Shown: piece by piece, positions 17,725-26,918 of the stretch
How the letters are laid out: each line of letters opens with the position of its first letter
Position numbering within the stretch: position 1 is the stretch's first letter
From: Hamadaea flava
Lineage (GTDB): Bacteria > Actinomycetota > Actinomycetes > Mycobacteriales > Micromonosporaceae
Length of the DNA: 64,000 nucleotides
Assembly (NCBI RefSeq): GCF_024172085.1
Contig: NZ_JAMZDZ010000001.1
Location: 2,170,001 to 2,234,000, forward strand
Direction of reading: 5' to 3'
Translations under genes and position numbers: made by a program
Notes under the pieces: model-generated
Told to the model about the DNA's origin: nothing
The model's input: only the letters and a program-made list of their open reading frames with translations
Database searches by the model: none

Positions 17725-18857
17725 AGCCGATCAACGCCAACCGGGTCTTGGCCACAGCCGCCGCTTCCGTCGTGCCCCGTCTGGAAGGTCGCTGGTTGTC
17801 GTGGTCGGCGTCTGCGCGTCGCGTCGTCGCCCATCGGTGGGTCGACTCGTCGGAGGCGCCCGCGGTGCTGCCGGTGCCCTGTCCCGCTGCGACCCCGCGT
17901 CCGGGGTGGGAGTGGCTGCCTGCGTCGGTCCAGGCGGAGATCGACGGGTGGTCGCATCAGCGGGTCGTCGCCGCGTCACCGGCATGTGGCGGCCTGTCGG
18001 CGGTGTTCGCTGCCACCGTGACTCACGCTGACGGCAGCAGTTCGTTCGTCAAGGCCGCCCCGTGCACGTCGCCGGCCGCTGCTGCGTATCTGCGGGAGGC
18101 GCAGATTGCCCGGCTGTTGCCGCTGGGTGTGCCGTCGGCGCGGCTGCGTTGGCACAGCGAACATGATGGCTGGGTCATTGTCGGGTTCGACGCCGTCGAC
18201 GGGCGGATGCCTGAGCCCGGCTGGGTCCCTCGGGACGGGCAGAGGCTGGTTGCCGCCTGGCAGCAGACGGCCGCCGCGCTCACCGGCGCAAGTCCCGCTT
18301 TGCGGTCGGCGGCCGGTCGGCCGCAGCCGCTGCCGTCCGGGTGGGCCGACATTGTCGCGGGCCGTCGGCGCCTGCCTGCGCACGCCGCGCACCTGGCCAC
18401 TTTCGCGCCGTCGATGCAGGATCTGGAGGCCGGGTTCCTGGCCACCTGCGACCAGGCAACGACGCTGGCGCATTTCGACCTGCGGCCGGACAACCTGCTT
18501 CTCGGCCCTGACCGGGTGTGGCTGGTCGACTGGGCGACCCTGCAGCCCGGCCCGGCCTGGATCGACCTGGTGACCCTCGCGGTCGCCGCCAGCGACGACG
18601 GTCACGACCCGCAGACCTTCCTCGACACCGCGATACCGGACCTCGACGGGGCGCGTCTGGATCAGGCGCTGGCGTGGATGGCCGGAGCATGGCTCACCTA
18701 CGCCGCCGGCGCGCCCCGACCCGACGCCCCGCACCTTCGCGCCTTCCAGCTGCGCAACGGCCTGCTGACCTGGCGGTGGCTCGCCTCCCGCCGCGACCTC
18801 CCCGGTACTCCCACGCTGGCCCGCCGGGGTGGCCACAACCTGCGCGGGAAGGCATAG
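17721..18857 (+). CDS. Aminoglycoside-phosphotransferase-fold protein 2
   Basis: A 378-residue APH-superfamily protein with catalytic loop HFDLRPDN near residue 252 and VDWA near 271. The candidate ATP-site Lys is in SSFVKAAP near 111. The N-terminal 75 residues, rich in Trp and Pro, are additional to the usual fold. The GTG start overlaps the previous stop (GTGA). It resembles actinobacterial phosphotransferases that lie near Nudix and acyltransferase genes; the substrate is unknown. Confidence 0.85.
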   Translation: MKPINANRVLATAAASVVPRLEGRWLSWSASARRVVAHRWVDSSEAPAVLPVPCPAATPRPGWEWLPASVQAEIDGWSHQRVVAASPACGGLSAVFAATVTHADGSSSFVKAAPCTSPAAAAYLREAQIARLLPLGVPSARLRWHSEHDGWVIVGFDAVDGRMPEPGWVPRDGQRLVAAWQQTAAALTGASPALRSAAGRPQPLPSGWADIVAGRRRLPAHAAHLATFAPSMQDLEAGFLATCDQATTLAHFDLRPDNLLLGPDRVWLVDWATLQPGPAWIDLVTLAVAASDDGHDPQTFLDTAIPDLDGARLDQALAWMAGAWLTYAAGAPRPDAPHLRAFQLRNGLLTWRWLASRRDLPGTPTLARRGGHNLRGKA

Positions 18858-18860
18858 CCG

Positions 18861-19526
18861 ATGCGAAAGCGCCATGGGGATCTGGCGAGCACCGACAGGG
18901 AGTCGACGTGGGCAGCTTTCGTGCGCGCGTGGCGGATGAGCACAGTGCGCGCCAACGGCAGGTTCCTGCTCAGCGACCCGCTGTGGACGGCATGGATGCG
19001 CACCTTCGCCCACATCGACACCACGGTCGCCGACCAGCCTGGGGTGCGCTGCCCGAGCTGCGGCAGCCTCGGGCTGCGGCTGGCATGGTCAGGTGTTGCC
19101 GGTCGTCCCAGGGTGGGATCGCTGTGGTGCCTGCGCTGCCGCACCGGTGTCGTCATGCGCCAGTCCGACGCACCACCTTGCATCGCGTCGCTACCGGGTC
19201 CAGCAGTCGACGGTGCCGATCCGTCCGTCGAGGACTTTCGGCTGGTGGTACGTCGTCATGACGAGCCGGTAGTCCGACGCTGGGCCAGGAACACAGCGGC
19301 CGGCTTGATGGCCGCGATGGGGTTGGTGCTGATCGCCGGGGTGGCAGCCTTCGTCACCGGCCACGCACAGGTGGCAGATGTGCTGCTCGGCTCGGTGCTG
19401 CGGATCGTGTTCGCCGGATACGCGGCCGCCAGTGTTCCTACCGTCGTCGGCTGGTTCCGCGGCCGCCGTGCCCAGCCATCCGACCTGCCAGCGTCGCCGG
19501 TTCGCGGCGAACCACCCGCCGCCTGA
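18861..19526 (+). CDS. Zinc-ribbon membrane protein
   Basis: A 221-residue protein with an N-terminal domain holding a CPSC...CLRC pair (near residues 63 and 90) that would bind one zinc, followed by two hydrophobic helices near 150-190 and a short Arg/Pro-rich tail. It starts three bases after the preceding stop. No named family recognised. It may be a membrane-associated accessory protein of the kinases. Confidence 0.65.
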   Translation: MRKRHGDLASTDRESTWAAFVRAWRMSTVRANGRFLLSDPLWTAWMRTFAHIDTTVADQPGVRCPSCGSLGLRLAWSGVAGRPRVGSLWCLRCRTGVVMRQSDAPPCIASLPGPAVDGADPSVEDFRLVVRRHDEPVVRRWARNTAAGLMAAMGLVLIAGVAAFVTGHAQVADVLLGSVLRIVFAGYAAASVPTVVGWFRGRRAQPSDLPASPVRGEPPAA

Positions 19527-19582
19527 GCCGCCTTGTCACCGCTCGATCCACCTGCCGACCGTCAACCATCAGAGAGGTTCCC

Positions 19583-20566
19583 GTGGCCACCAAACTGAAC
19601 AGACCGAACTTCAACACTGTGCTCACCCCAGCACAGCCCGACCGACGGCGGCTCGCCTTCATGCTGGCCGCCGTTGTCCTGATCGGCCCCATAGCTGCAG
19701 GGACGATCGCCTTTTATCTTGACAGCGGCAGTCTCTCAGCGGGTTCGGCGGGGATCATCCACAACGAAGACCTCATGACCGGCGATTACCTACTCGCCGC
19801 CGTCGCCGAACAGATCGGCGACGCTCCCGCCGACCACCGCACCGGCGCCTACACCGAACTCCGCACCATCGTCTGGGACCAGGCGATCCAAGGCCCGGTC
19901 GAGGCCGCCGAACAACGCAGCTGGCACACACCCGACGGCACCCAGTATCTTTCCCTGACCCGCAGCATCGACGACATCGGCGTACCGGCGAAAGACTTCG
20001 ATCCCATCGTCGCCTACCGCAACACCCGCTTCGACACCATCACCCCGCATGCGGTCGACAGCCGCGAAGGCGGAAAGTTTCGGCCCGACCTGACACTGCC
20101 CGGCGGCAGCCCCGCCACGGAACTGACCTGGATGCTCGACACCATCCGCAACGCCGGCCAGTCGTCGTACTTCGTCGAACCGGGCACTCGGGTGCGCATC
20201 GACGAACTGGTCGACCTGTACTACCAGCAGGCGGTCCCGAGGAAGATGCGCCAGGCGATCCTGTACGCGTTGGCGAACCTGACCCAGGTCACGTTCACCC
20301 ACACCCGGATGCGGGACGCCGCCGAACGTGAAGGCATCGGTTTCAGTGCCACCGCCGACCACACCGCCTTCACGATCATCATCGACCCGGCCACCGGGGA
20401 ACTGCTGGCCGTGCAACAGGAAACCGCTGGCAAGTCTGCCTCCTACACACTGTTCTTCCCCGCGCGGTGGACCGACCAGTTCGGCCCCGCCCTGACGGCC
20501 ACCCCCGTGTCCACGATCATCCCCACGCAGACCGCCTGGCCGACGATGCCGCCGGTGAACCGGTGA
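19583..20566 (+). CDS. Membrane-anchored CU044_5270-family-like protein
   Basis: A 327-residue protein with one membrane helix near residues 27-47 and a large extracytoplasmic part. A strand TIIIDPATGELLAVQQE near residue 270 is characteristic of CU044_5270-family proteins from actinomycetes. GAGAGG precedes the GTG start. It shares this end motif with the protein at 12235-13185. Function unknown. Confidence 0.7.
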   Translation: MATKLNRPNFNTVLTPAQPDRRRLAFMLAAVVLIGPIAAGTIAFYLDSGSLSAGSAGIIHNEDLMTGDYLLAAVAEQIGDAPADHRTGAYTELRTIVWDQAIQGPVEAAEQRSWHTPDGTQYLSLTRSIDDIGVPAKDFDPIVAYRNTRFDTITPHAVDSREGGKFRPDLTLPGGSPATELTWMLDTIRNAGQSSYFVEPGTRVRIDELVDLYYQQAVPRKMRQAILYALANLTQVTFTHTRMRDAAEREGIGFSATADHTAFTIIIDPATGELLAVQQETAGKSASYTLFFPARWTDQFGPALTATPVSTIIPTQTAWPTMPPVNR

Positions 20567-20724
20567 GCCCTCGCAGCAGCGACAACCACGCCCTGGACTG
20601 CGCACCGGTCGGGCCCGAACTACCGCCCGCGCTGTCGGGACGCCGGGCTCGTCGGGTTCGTCACCCGCCGACCTTTACACCTCGTTGCACCCACAAAGAA
20701 CGACCAGCAACGAAGGAAGTGCTC

Positions 20725-21306
20725 ATGACGAACGCGAACACCGGCAGCCCGCCAGTATTGGTGTCCGGGGAAGTCCCGCCGGGCCGAATGTGCGCGCCTG
20801 CCCAGGTCGTTGTCGGCATCCTGCGCGTCGACGACCGGCTCCTCCTGGTGCGTAGGCAACGTGATCGACCCAACGCGTGGACGCCGCCCGGCGGCGTCGT
20901 CCACGCTGGAGAGTTGGTCACAGAAGCTCTCACCCGCCAGATCCGGGAGAAGACCGGGCTGCGCCTAGCAGGCATGCCACAGTTGGCGTTCACCGTGAAC
21001 ACGGCGACCTCAACGGGCACGCCCACGTCGATGCTCGCCATGTACTTCGACTGCTACCCATGTGCGGGGGTCCTGAACCACGTGCACGATCCGGGCGGCG
21101 GCATCGCTGAAGCCCGACTGGCCACCACCAGTGAGGCCATCGGCCTGCTGGCTGGATCGTCCGCCGACCGGGCCGAAACCGAACCCGTACTGGCCTACCT
21201 GTCGGGCAACCTGCGTCCGCTGTGGTGTTACCGCAACGACGAACCCGCCACACCACCCGAACACGATCTCGCCGACGTCATCGCCACCCGGGGAGCAGAC
21301 CAGTGA
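20725..21306 (+). CDS. Nudix-fold protein with altered Nudix box
   Basis: A 193-residue Nudix-family protein. The box is GVVHAGELVTEALTRQIREK: the G, the first E and the R are in place, but REUxEE has become RQIREK, so two of the usual metal-binding glutamates are replaced. Pyrophosphohydrolase activity may be weak or lost, or the protein may act as a ligand-binding regulator. GGAAG lies upstream of the ATG. The stop overlaps the next GTG (GTGA), linking it to the large fusion protein. Confidence 0.8.
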   Translation: MTNANTGSPPVLVSGEVPPGRMCAPAQVVVGILRVDDRLLLVRRQRDRPNAWTPPGGVVHAGELVTEALTRQIREKTGLRLAGMPQLAFTVNTATSTGTPTSMLAMYFDCYPCAGVLNHVHDPGGGIAEARLATTSEAIGLLAGSSADRAETEPVLAYLSGNLRPLWCYRNDEPATPPEHDLADVIATRGADQ

Positions 21307-23363
21307 GCCGGCATCGCAGCATCGTCGACGTCCACATGATCCTGCGCCGCGACGACGGCAAGATCCTTCTAGCAAGACGATCCCAAACCAGCTACGGGGA
21401 CGGGATGCTCGCGTTGCCGTCGGGGCATCTCGAAGCCGGCGAGACCACAGCTGAGGCGGTCCTGCGGGAAACGGCCGAGGAGACCGGGGTCGTCGTCGAC
21501 CTTGCCGATCTGCGGCTGGTACACGTTCTGCACCGCGCCGGTGACGGCGGCGCCGACCGGATCGGTTTGTTCTATCTCGCCGACCGGTGGTCGGGCCGGC
21601 CGGTCAACGCCGAACCCGACCGGTGCAGCGAACTGGTCTGGGCCGACCCCGCCGATCTACCACCCGATGTGATCGCCTACCCGGCGCAAGGCATCCATGC
21701 CGGCCTGGCCGGACAAGCGTACGGCGAGTTCGGCTGGCTCCCTGGCGCCCGGATGGTTGGCCTGACCTACGGGACGGTGCAGGTCGTCGACCACGACGCG
21801 GCATGGTTCGCGCACGCCGCCGCCCACATCCGAAGCCTACGATCCGCCTTGCACAGCCACGCGGACGCCGTGGAGCACATCGGATCCACCGCGGTGCAAG
21901 ACCTGCCCGCGAAACCGATCATCGACGTGGCGGTCCGGCTGCGGCCCGACGCCGACGTGCCCAAAGTCATCGCCGCGCTGCACGAGGAGAAGTACCTGTT
22001 CCGCGGCGACAAACACGAGCAAGGCGGTCTGCTGTTCGTCGCCGAACCCACGCTGGGCGTCCGGGTCGCTCACATCCACGTCCTGACCGCCGACGACCCG
22101 CAGTGGGACCGCTACCTGCGAGTGCGGGACCGGCTGCGCACCGACCCAGCGATATGCGCTGAATATGACCACCTCAAGCGGCGGCTCGCCGCGACGCACC
22201 ACGGCGACCGGGCCGCCTACACCAAGGGCAAAGCCGAGTTCCTGCAGCAGCTCGCCGACGGCGATCAGCGCGTGGCCACGGTGCGGCGACAAGTCCAGCG
22301 GGTTCGCGCGCTGCTGATCACCCCCGACCATCGGATGCTCGTCATCCGGCGCGCCAAACCCGGCGAGCAGCCGTTCTGGATGCTGCCCGGCGGGGGCATC
22401 GAACCCCGCGACGCCAGCCTCGAAGACGCCTGCCTACGTGAAGTCGCCGAGGAAACCGGTGGCATCCCGGACCTGCACCGGCTGATCGAGATGTCCACGG
22501 TCGGCGGGCAAACCCATGCGATCTTCCTCGCCCGTATCCCCGCCTGGGACCCGAACCTACGTACGGGGCCGGAGCTGGCGGCAGACGGCGAGTTCGATCT
22601 AGAGGAACTCCCGCTCGACCCCGGCGTGCTCTCCACAGGCCGGGTCTGGCCAGTCCCGGCACTAGAGTCGATCGCGCAGCACCTGCGCGATGGCCGGGAC
22701 CTGTTCACCCTGCCCGATCTGCGCGACGGCGGCCGTCAGCTGGAATGGTGCTCAGTGCGGCGGCCAGCGCCCTGGCGTGGGCAGATCGTCATGGTCACCG
22801 GCAGCACGGCCAAACACGCGATCGCCGCCGAGCTCATCACCCCGTACGGCATCGACCTCGCCCACGTAGACCTGGTCTTGCCGGAACTTCAGTCGACCGA
22901 CGTGGAAGTAATCGCCGCTGGGAAGGCCAAACACGCCTACGCCGAACTCGGCCGGCCGGTGATCGTCGAAGCCTCCGGGTTCGGCCTCGACGACCTCAAC
23001 GGCTACCCCGGTGCCCTGGTCAAACAACTCATCACCGCCGGCGGAGCCGCCGCGGTCGCACTCCTGGCCGATCTGACGACCACCCGGGCGTGCACGTCGA
23101 CGGCCGCCCTCGCGTACGCCGACGCCTACGGGGTGATCACCTTCACCCAACAGCGCACGGGCCACGTCGCTCCGGCCCCGGTCGGGGAGTCGGATCGGCT
23201 GCCGCTATGGACCGTCTACATCCCCACCGGCGCCCAGCAGCCCCTCGCCGCGCTTCCCACATCCGAGCAGCGCGCCTTCCACCAGACGTGGATGAACACG
23301 AGTGTATTCGCGCAGTTCGCCCGCTGGTACAGCCGTCACCGCGGCGGATGGGGGCACGGCTGA
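21303..23363 (+). CDS. Four-domain fusion: Nudix - GrpB - Nudix - ITPase/HAM1
   Basis: A 686-residue protein with four nucleotide-chemistry domains in one chain. Domain 1 (about 1-145) is Nudix with a canonical box (GHLEAGETTAEAVLRETAEE near 40-62). Domain 2 (about 155-320) is a GrpB/UPF0157 nucleotidyltransferase-like fold (EHIGSTAV near 193, KPIIDV near 206). Domain 3 (about 325-460) is a second Nudix with intact REVAEETG. Domain 4 (about 490-650) is a HAM1/RdgB-type ITP/XTP pyrophosphatase (TGSTAKHAIA near 497; VEASGFGLDDLNGYPG near 560, where the usual D of DSGL is A). These families remove or rearrange nucleotides, so the protein may process an unusual nucleotide made or modified by the neighbouring kinases. 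The GTG overlaps the previous stop. Confidence 0.85.
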   Translation: MSRHRSIVDVHMILRRDDGKILLARRSQTSYGDGMLALPSGHLEAGETTAEAVLRETAEETGVVVDLADLRLVHVLHRAGDGGADRIGLFYLADRWSGRPVNAEPDRCSELVWADPADLPPDVIAYPAQGIHAGLAGQAYGEFGWLPGARMVGLTYGTVQVVDHDAAWFAHAAAHIRSLRSALHSHADAVEHIGSTAVQDLPAKPIIDVAVRLRPDADVPKVIAALHEEKYLFRGDKHEQGGLLFVAEPTLGVRVAHIHVLTADDPQWDRYLRVRDRLRTDPAICAEYDHLKRRLAATHHGDRAAYTKGKAEFLQQLADGDQRVATVRRQVQRVRALLITPDHRMLVIRRAKPGEQPFWMLPGGGIEPRDASLEDACLREVAEETGGIPDLHRLIEMSTVGGQTHAIFLARIPAWDPNLRTGPELAADGEFDLEELPLDPGVLSTGRVWPVPALESIAQHLRDGRDLFTLPDLRDGGRQLEWCSVRRPAPWRGQIVMVTGSTAKHAIAAELITPYGIDLAHVDLVLPELQSTDVEVIAAGKAKHAYAELGRPVIVEASGFGLDDLNGYPGALVKQLITAGGAAAVALLADLTTTRACTSTAALAYADAYGVITFTQQRTGHVAPAPVGESDRLPLWTVYIPTGAQQPLAALPTSEQRAFHQTWMNTSVFAQFARWYSRHRGGWGHG

Positions 23364-24403
23364 TGAGGTCGATCCTGCCGGACATCCGCCGAGCCCTGGA
23401 AACCTGCTACCAGCTGGAGGTCCTGTCCATCGACCGGGTGTGGTCGGGCACGACCGGTGTGCATGCCCGCGCGGACACCGCCCGTGGGCCGATGTTCGTC
23501 AAGACCCTTCCGCTGCGCGGCGACGACGGCTACGAACTGCTCAACATCACCGTCCAAGGCCAGTGGCGTAAGGCCGGCATTCCCACGATCGCACCCGTCC
23601 CAGCCCCGGACGGCACCTTGCTGTATCGCCGGTCGGGCCTGGCGATGTCGGTCTGGGAATGGAGCGACGCCGAACCCGTAGGTCCGCTCACCGTCGCCCA
23701 CGCACCGGCCGTCGGGCAAGCCCTGGCCCGGCTGCACCGGTGCCTCGACCGGCTGCCGGTCGCCGGGCTGCCGTTCGACCCGGAAGCCACCAGAAACGCC
23801 GCCCGGCCCAGCCTCGTCGCCCGGTTCGAATCACTCGAACAACAGCTCGCCAACCAGCCTGTGCCCGGTGACACTGCCCTGCAATTGCAGATCCGGCAGC
23901 GGATCCGCCTACTCGAGCAAGTGCCCCAGCTACGCGCCGGTCTGCCCCGGCTCCGGCTCGACCGCGTCCACGGCGACCTGACCGCACCCAACCTCCTGTG
24001 GACCGGCACGAAACTCACCGCTGTCATCGACCCACGCATCCAGCTCGCCGATCGGGCCCGCGAACTCGGCCGCATCGCGTTCGACCCCGCCACCGTCGCC
24101 GCCACCCACCTGTGGCAAGACATCGGCCTGGCAGTCGTGGCCGAATACCGAACCGCCGACGGGCCCCTCGCACCCGCCGAACTCGTCTCCTGCGCCCGGC
24201 TGGCTCTGCTCCACAGCCTCACCAGCACCTACCCCCTGGGTGACCTGATCAGCCAGCAGCTGCCCGCCCGCGTCCACGAACAACGCCACACCTACTGGAA
24301 CCAACGCCACATCAGCATCGACCGGATGATCGACGCCCTGCCCGACGTCGAAAACCAGCTACGGAAGCTGACGCGTGTGACCATCCCCGCAGGGTCGCGA
24401 TGA
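23363..24403 (+). CDS. Aminoglycoside-phosphotransferase-fold protein 3
   Basis: A 346-residue APH-superfamily protein with candidate ATP-site Lys in PMFVKTLPL near residue 48, catalytic loop HGDLTAPN near 203 and VIDP near 222, where the usual Asp of the metal site is followed by Pro. It overlaps the fusion gene by one base (TGATG). It is the third APH-fold enzyme of the operon and is distinct in sequence from the other two. Confidence 0.8.
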   Translation: MRSILPDIRRALETCYQLEVLSIDRVWSGTTGVHARADTARGPMFVKTLPLRGDDGYELLNITVQGQWRKAGIPTIAPVPAPDGTLLYRRSGLAMSVWEWSDAEPVGPLTVAHAPAVGQALARLHRCLDRLPVAGLPFDPEATRNAARPSLVARFESLEQQLANQPVPGDTALQLQIRQRIRLLEQVPQLRAGLPRLRLDRVHGDLTAPNLLWTGTKLTAVIDPRIQLADRARELGRIAFDPATVAATHLWQDIGLAVVAEYRTADGPLAPAELVSCARLALLHSLTSTYPLGDLISQQLPARVHEQRHTYWNQRHISIDRMIDALPDVENQLRKLTRVTIPAGSR

Positions 24404-24573
24404 GCAGTCTCCCCTTCGGCAACGATGCACGCCGGCCCGCCACCTTTGCCCGGCCTGTGTCCGGCCTGTGTCCGGCGCCGGTCAGCGGATTCGCTGGCCT
24501 GGCCATTGCGATCGTCGGGAACCGCGACGGCGACACACACGCCCTATCCCCCGCCCTTCTGGGAGTCTCGGTG

Positions 24574-24816
24574 ATGAATCAACGCCAGCGGCAAGTCCTC
24601 TACACCGGCCTTCTCATACTCGCAGTCGTCACCACGGTCCTTCGCAGTGTTCAGCAGCTATGGGACAACGCCGTCATCGCCGCCGCGATCGCGGGCGGGC
24701 TGGCATGGTTCGAGCGGCGCTGGCTTCGGCCGGGCCTGCGGTCCTGGCTCAACGGCACCGGCTGGCACTGGATCGATGAGCCCACGCATAGCCGTGACAA
24801 TCCCGCCGACCGCTGA
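24574..24816 (+). CDS. Small membrane protein
   Basis: An 80-residue protein with two hydrophobic helices (VLYTGLLILAVVTTVL and NAVIAAAIAGGLAW) and a Trp-rich basic end. ATG 24574 is eight bases after GGGAG. The frame also opens at an ATG overlapping the previous stop (24400), which would add 58 residues of non-coding-like composition. Function unknown. Confidence 0.55.
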   Translation: MNQRQRQVLYTGLLILAVVTTVLRSVQQLWDNAVIAAAIAGGLAWFERRWLRPGLRSWLNGTGWHWIDEPTHSRDNPADR

Positions 24817-24996
24817 ACGGCAGCAAACCCACTCGTGCCAGAGAGGCAACATCATGACTTTCCCGACGGCATGCGGCATCGGCCGGATGGATCGCCCTCC
24901 AGCCACACAGTCCCACCCACCGCTTCGCCCCGCGTCACGAGCGCACCACCCCGCGCCGGCCGGCGACTACTTCAGCAGCAAGTGTGGTGGTTTCTG

Positions 24997-25548
24997 GTGA
25001 CGCGGCCTGTACTCATCACGGGTGTGTCCGGCAGCGGCAAGTCCGCCCTGACCCGCGCGTTGATCGGCAGCGGCCAGCGAGCCATCAGCCTGGACGCCTA
25101 CCCGGGCCTGGCCTACTGGGCCGACCACACCCACACCCCGGTCACCCGCCCGCACCATCCCGACATCCAGTGGCTCACCGCCCACCACTGGATCCTGGAC
25201 CCGCAGGTACTCGACCAGCTCATCACTACCGATAAGCTCGCCGGCCAGACGCCGCCGCTGGTCCTGTGCGGCGTCGCGGCCAACCTCGCCGACCTGCGCG
25301 ACCGATTCAGCACCGTGATCATGCTCGACATCGACCGGGCCACCCAGGCCGACCGGCTCACCAATGCCAGCCGCGGCAACGACTTCGGACGCGCCGGTGA
25401 CAGCGCCCGCTGGCTCACCACCACGTTCGACACCGAACGCACCCGCCTCATGGCATTGGCCGACACCATCGTCGACGCCACCGGCGACCTGCACCACGTC
25501 ACCGGGACGGTCATCGCCGTGATCGGAGCCGGCGATGCGTCACGCTGA
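24997..25548 (+). CDS. P-loop kinase-like protein
   Basis: A 183-residue protein with P-loop GVSGSGKS at residues 8-15 and a compact Rossmann-like order of strands, as in shikimate- or nucleoside-kinase-type ATPases (TVIMLDIDRATQADRL near 105-125). GTG 24997 puts the P-loop at the usual distance from the N-terminus. The 3' end overlaps the HIT gene by 14 bp. Likely a small-molecule kinase; substrate unknown. Confidence 0.75.
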   Translation: MTRPVLITGVSGSGKSALTRALIGSGQRAISLDAYPGLAYWADHTHTPVTRPHHPDIQWLTAHHWILDPQVLDQLITTDKLAGQTPPLVLCGVAANLADLRDRFSTVIMLDIDRATQADRLTNASRGNDFGRAGDSARWLTTTFDTERTRLMALADTIVDATGDLHHVTGTVIAVIGAGDASR

Positions 25549-26053
25549 CCACCACGGCACCTGCCCATCGGCAGACCCGCCGCCTATGCACGGACAGGAC
25601 CCGCAAACATGCATCTTCTGCCGCGTCATCGCCGGGGACATCGATCACGACGTCTGCGTTGCTGTCAGCGGCGGTTTCGTGGCGTTCCCGGCCAAACAAC
25701 AACGGCCCCGCAACCACGGGCACATGCTGCTAGTCCCAGCCGTCCACGTGACCACCCTCCAGGATCTTCCCACCGACCTGGCCACCGGATGGCTCACCGC
25801 GACGACCGCGCTGAGCAACGCCGTCCGCTCCGCGTTCCACGCCACCGGCGTCACCATCCGCATGAACCTCGGCCCACCCGGTCAAGACATCGCCCACCTG
25901 CACACCCACGTGATTCCCCGCCATCCAGGCGACGAGTTGCCCACCACCCGATCCCAGAACGTCCCACTGGCCGACCGGATCGCCATCACCCATCGACTGC
26001 GCCCACACCTCGACGCCCACCGCGCCACCGGCGATCCCGGCGCGCTGCCATGA
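25535..26053 (+). CDS. HIT family nucleotide hydrolase or transferase
   Basis: A 172-residue HIT protein. The CIFC pair near residues 27-30 would bind zinc together with a His, and HLHTHVIPR near 122 is the HxHxH active-site motif (histidine triad). HIT proteins hydrolyse or transfer nucleotidyl groups from AMP-linked or dinucleotide substrates. The first 20 residues are His/Pro-rich and additional to the family core. It overlaps the kinase gene and fits the nucleotide-processing theme of the operon. Confidence 0.85.
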   Translation: MRHADHHGTCPSADPPPMHGQDPQTCIFCRVIAGDIDHDVCVAVSGGFVAFPAKQQRPRNHGHMLLVPAVHVTTLQDLPTDLATGWLTATTALSNAVRSAFHATGVTIRMNLGPPGQDIAHLHTHVIPRHPGDELPTTRSQNVPLADRIAITHRLRPHLDAHRATGDPGALP

Positions 26054-26174
26054 CCGCGGACAACACGTCCACCAAACCCCAGCACGGCGCACCCAAGCCA
26101 GGTGGCCGCCACGGCCGGGCTACACGACCGGTGATCCCGGACCCATCGCCCGCCACTGCCCGAGAGGAGACCGC

Positions 26175-26918
26175 ATGTATGACCCAGACCTCGCAGAAAT
26201 CTACGACGACCTCTATCAACATGGCATGGGCAAGGACTACGGGGCCGAAGCCGGCGAACTGGCAGCGCTCCTGCGGGCGCATCACGCCCGCATCGGAGAC
26301 GTGCTCGACGTCGGCTGCGGAACCGGCCTGCACCTCGCCGCGATCCGACACCAGTTCCCTCATGTCGAGGGCGTCGAACCAGCCGCGGCGATGCGCGCCG
26401 CAGCGCAGACACGGCTGCCCGACGTGCTGATCCACGACGGTGACATGACCAGCTTCGACCTCAGCCGGACGTTCTCCGCCGTGCTCTGCCTGTTCTCCAC
26501 GATCGGATACGCCACGACCGAGGACCGGCTACACACCACCGTGGTCCGGCTCGCCGCGCACACCGAACCCGGCGGTGTAGTGGTCATCGAACCGTGGTTC
26601 ACCCCAGAGCAATGGCGCGACAACCGTGTCAGCCACACGATCGCGGCCACCGATGCCCGCACGATCATCCGCATGACCCGCTCCACCCGCGACACGGAAG
26701 CCCTGTCCCGCATGGACATGCACTATCTGGTCGCCGACCACCGGACCGCCGATCCGATCCGCCACTTCCACGACACCCATGTCATGGGTCTGTCCACCGA
26801 GGAGCAGTACCAGCAGGCGATGACCGCGGCCGGGCTCACCCGCATCACCACCTTCGCCGGGTGGCAACCCGGCCGGCCTCGCCTGCTCGGCATCCGTCCG
26901 CAAGCCGAGTCCCGATGA
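26175..26918 (+). CDS. SAM-dependent methyltransferase, TylM1/DesVI-like
   Basis: A 247-residue class I methyltransferase. SAM motif LDVGCGTGLHLAA is near residue 44, GVEPAAAM near 65 and HDGDMTSFDL near 85. The N-terminus (MYDPDLAEIYDDLY, then GKDYGAEA) and the VVVIEPWFTPEQWRD and HYLVADH segments match the family of dTDP-aminosugar N,N-dimethyltransferases such as TylM1 and DesVI. GAGAGGAG precedes the ATG. No other deoxysugar gene is nearby, so the substrate may be a different amine. Its stop overlaps the ATG of the next Nudix gene. Confidence 0.85.
   Translation: MYDPDLAEIYDDLYQHGMGKDYGAEAGELAALLRAHHARIGDVLDVGCGTGLHLAAIRHQFPHVEGVEPAAAMRAAAQTRLPDVLIHDGDMTSFDLSRTFSAVLCLFSTIGYATTEDRLHTTVVRLAAHTEPGGVVVIEPWFTPEQWRDNRVSHTIAATDARTIIRMTRSTRDTEALSRMDMHYLVADHRTADPIRHFHDTHVMGLSTEEQYQQAMTAAGLTRITTFAGWQPGRPRLLGIRPQAESR

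Noticed and set aside
23822-23832. GGTTCGAATC-like sequence resembling a tRNA T-loop
   Set aside because: It lies within the kinase coding sequence and has no matching acceptor, D or anticodon arms.
24400-24573. N-terminal extension of the small membrane protein
   Set aside because: Although it begins with an ATGA overlap, the added 58 residues have non-coding composition and the internal ATG has a better ribosome site.
26050-26430. ORF starting in the HIT stop codon
   Set aside because: It begins with an ATGA junction but runs out of phase through the methyltransferase, which has its own strong ribosome site; composition is non-coding.
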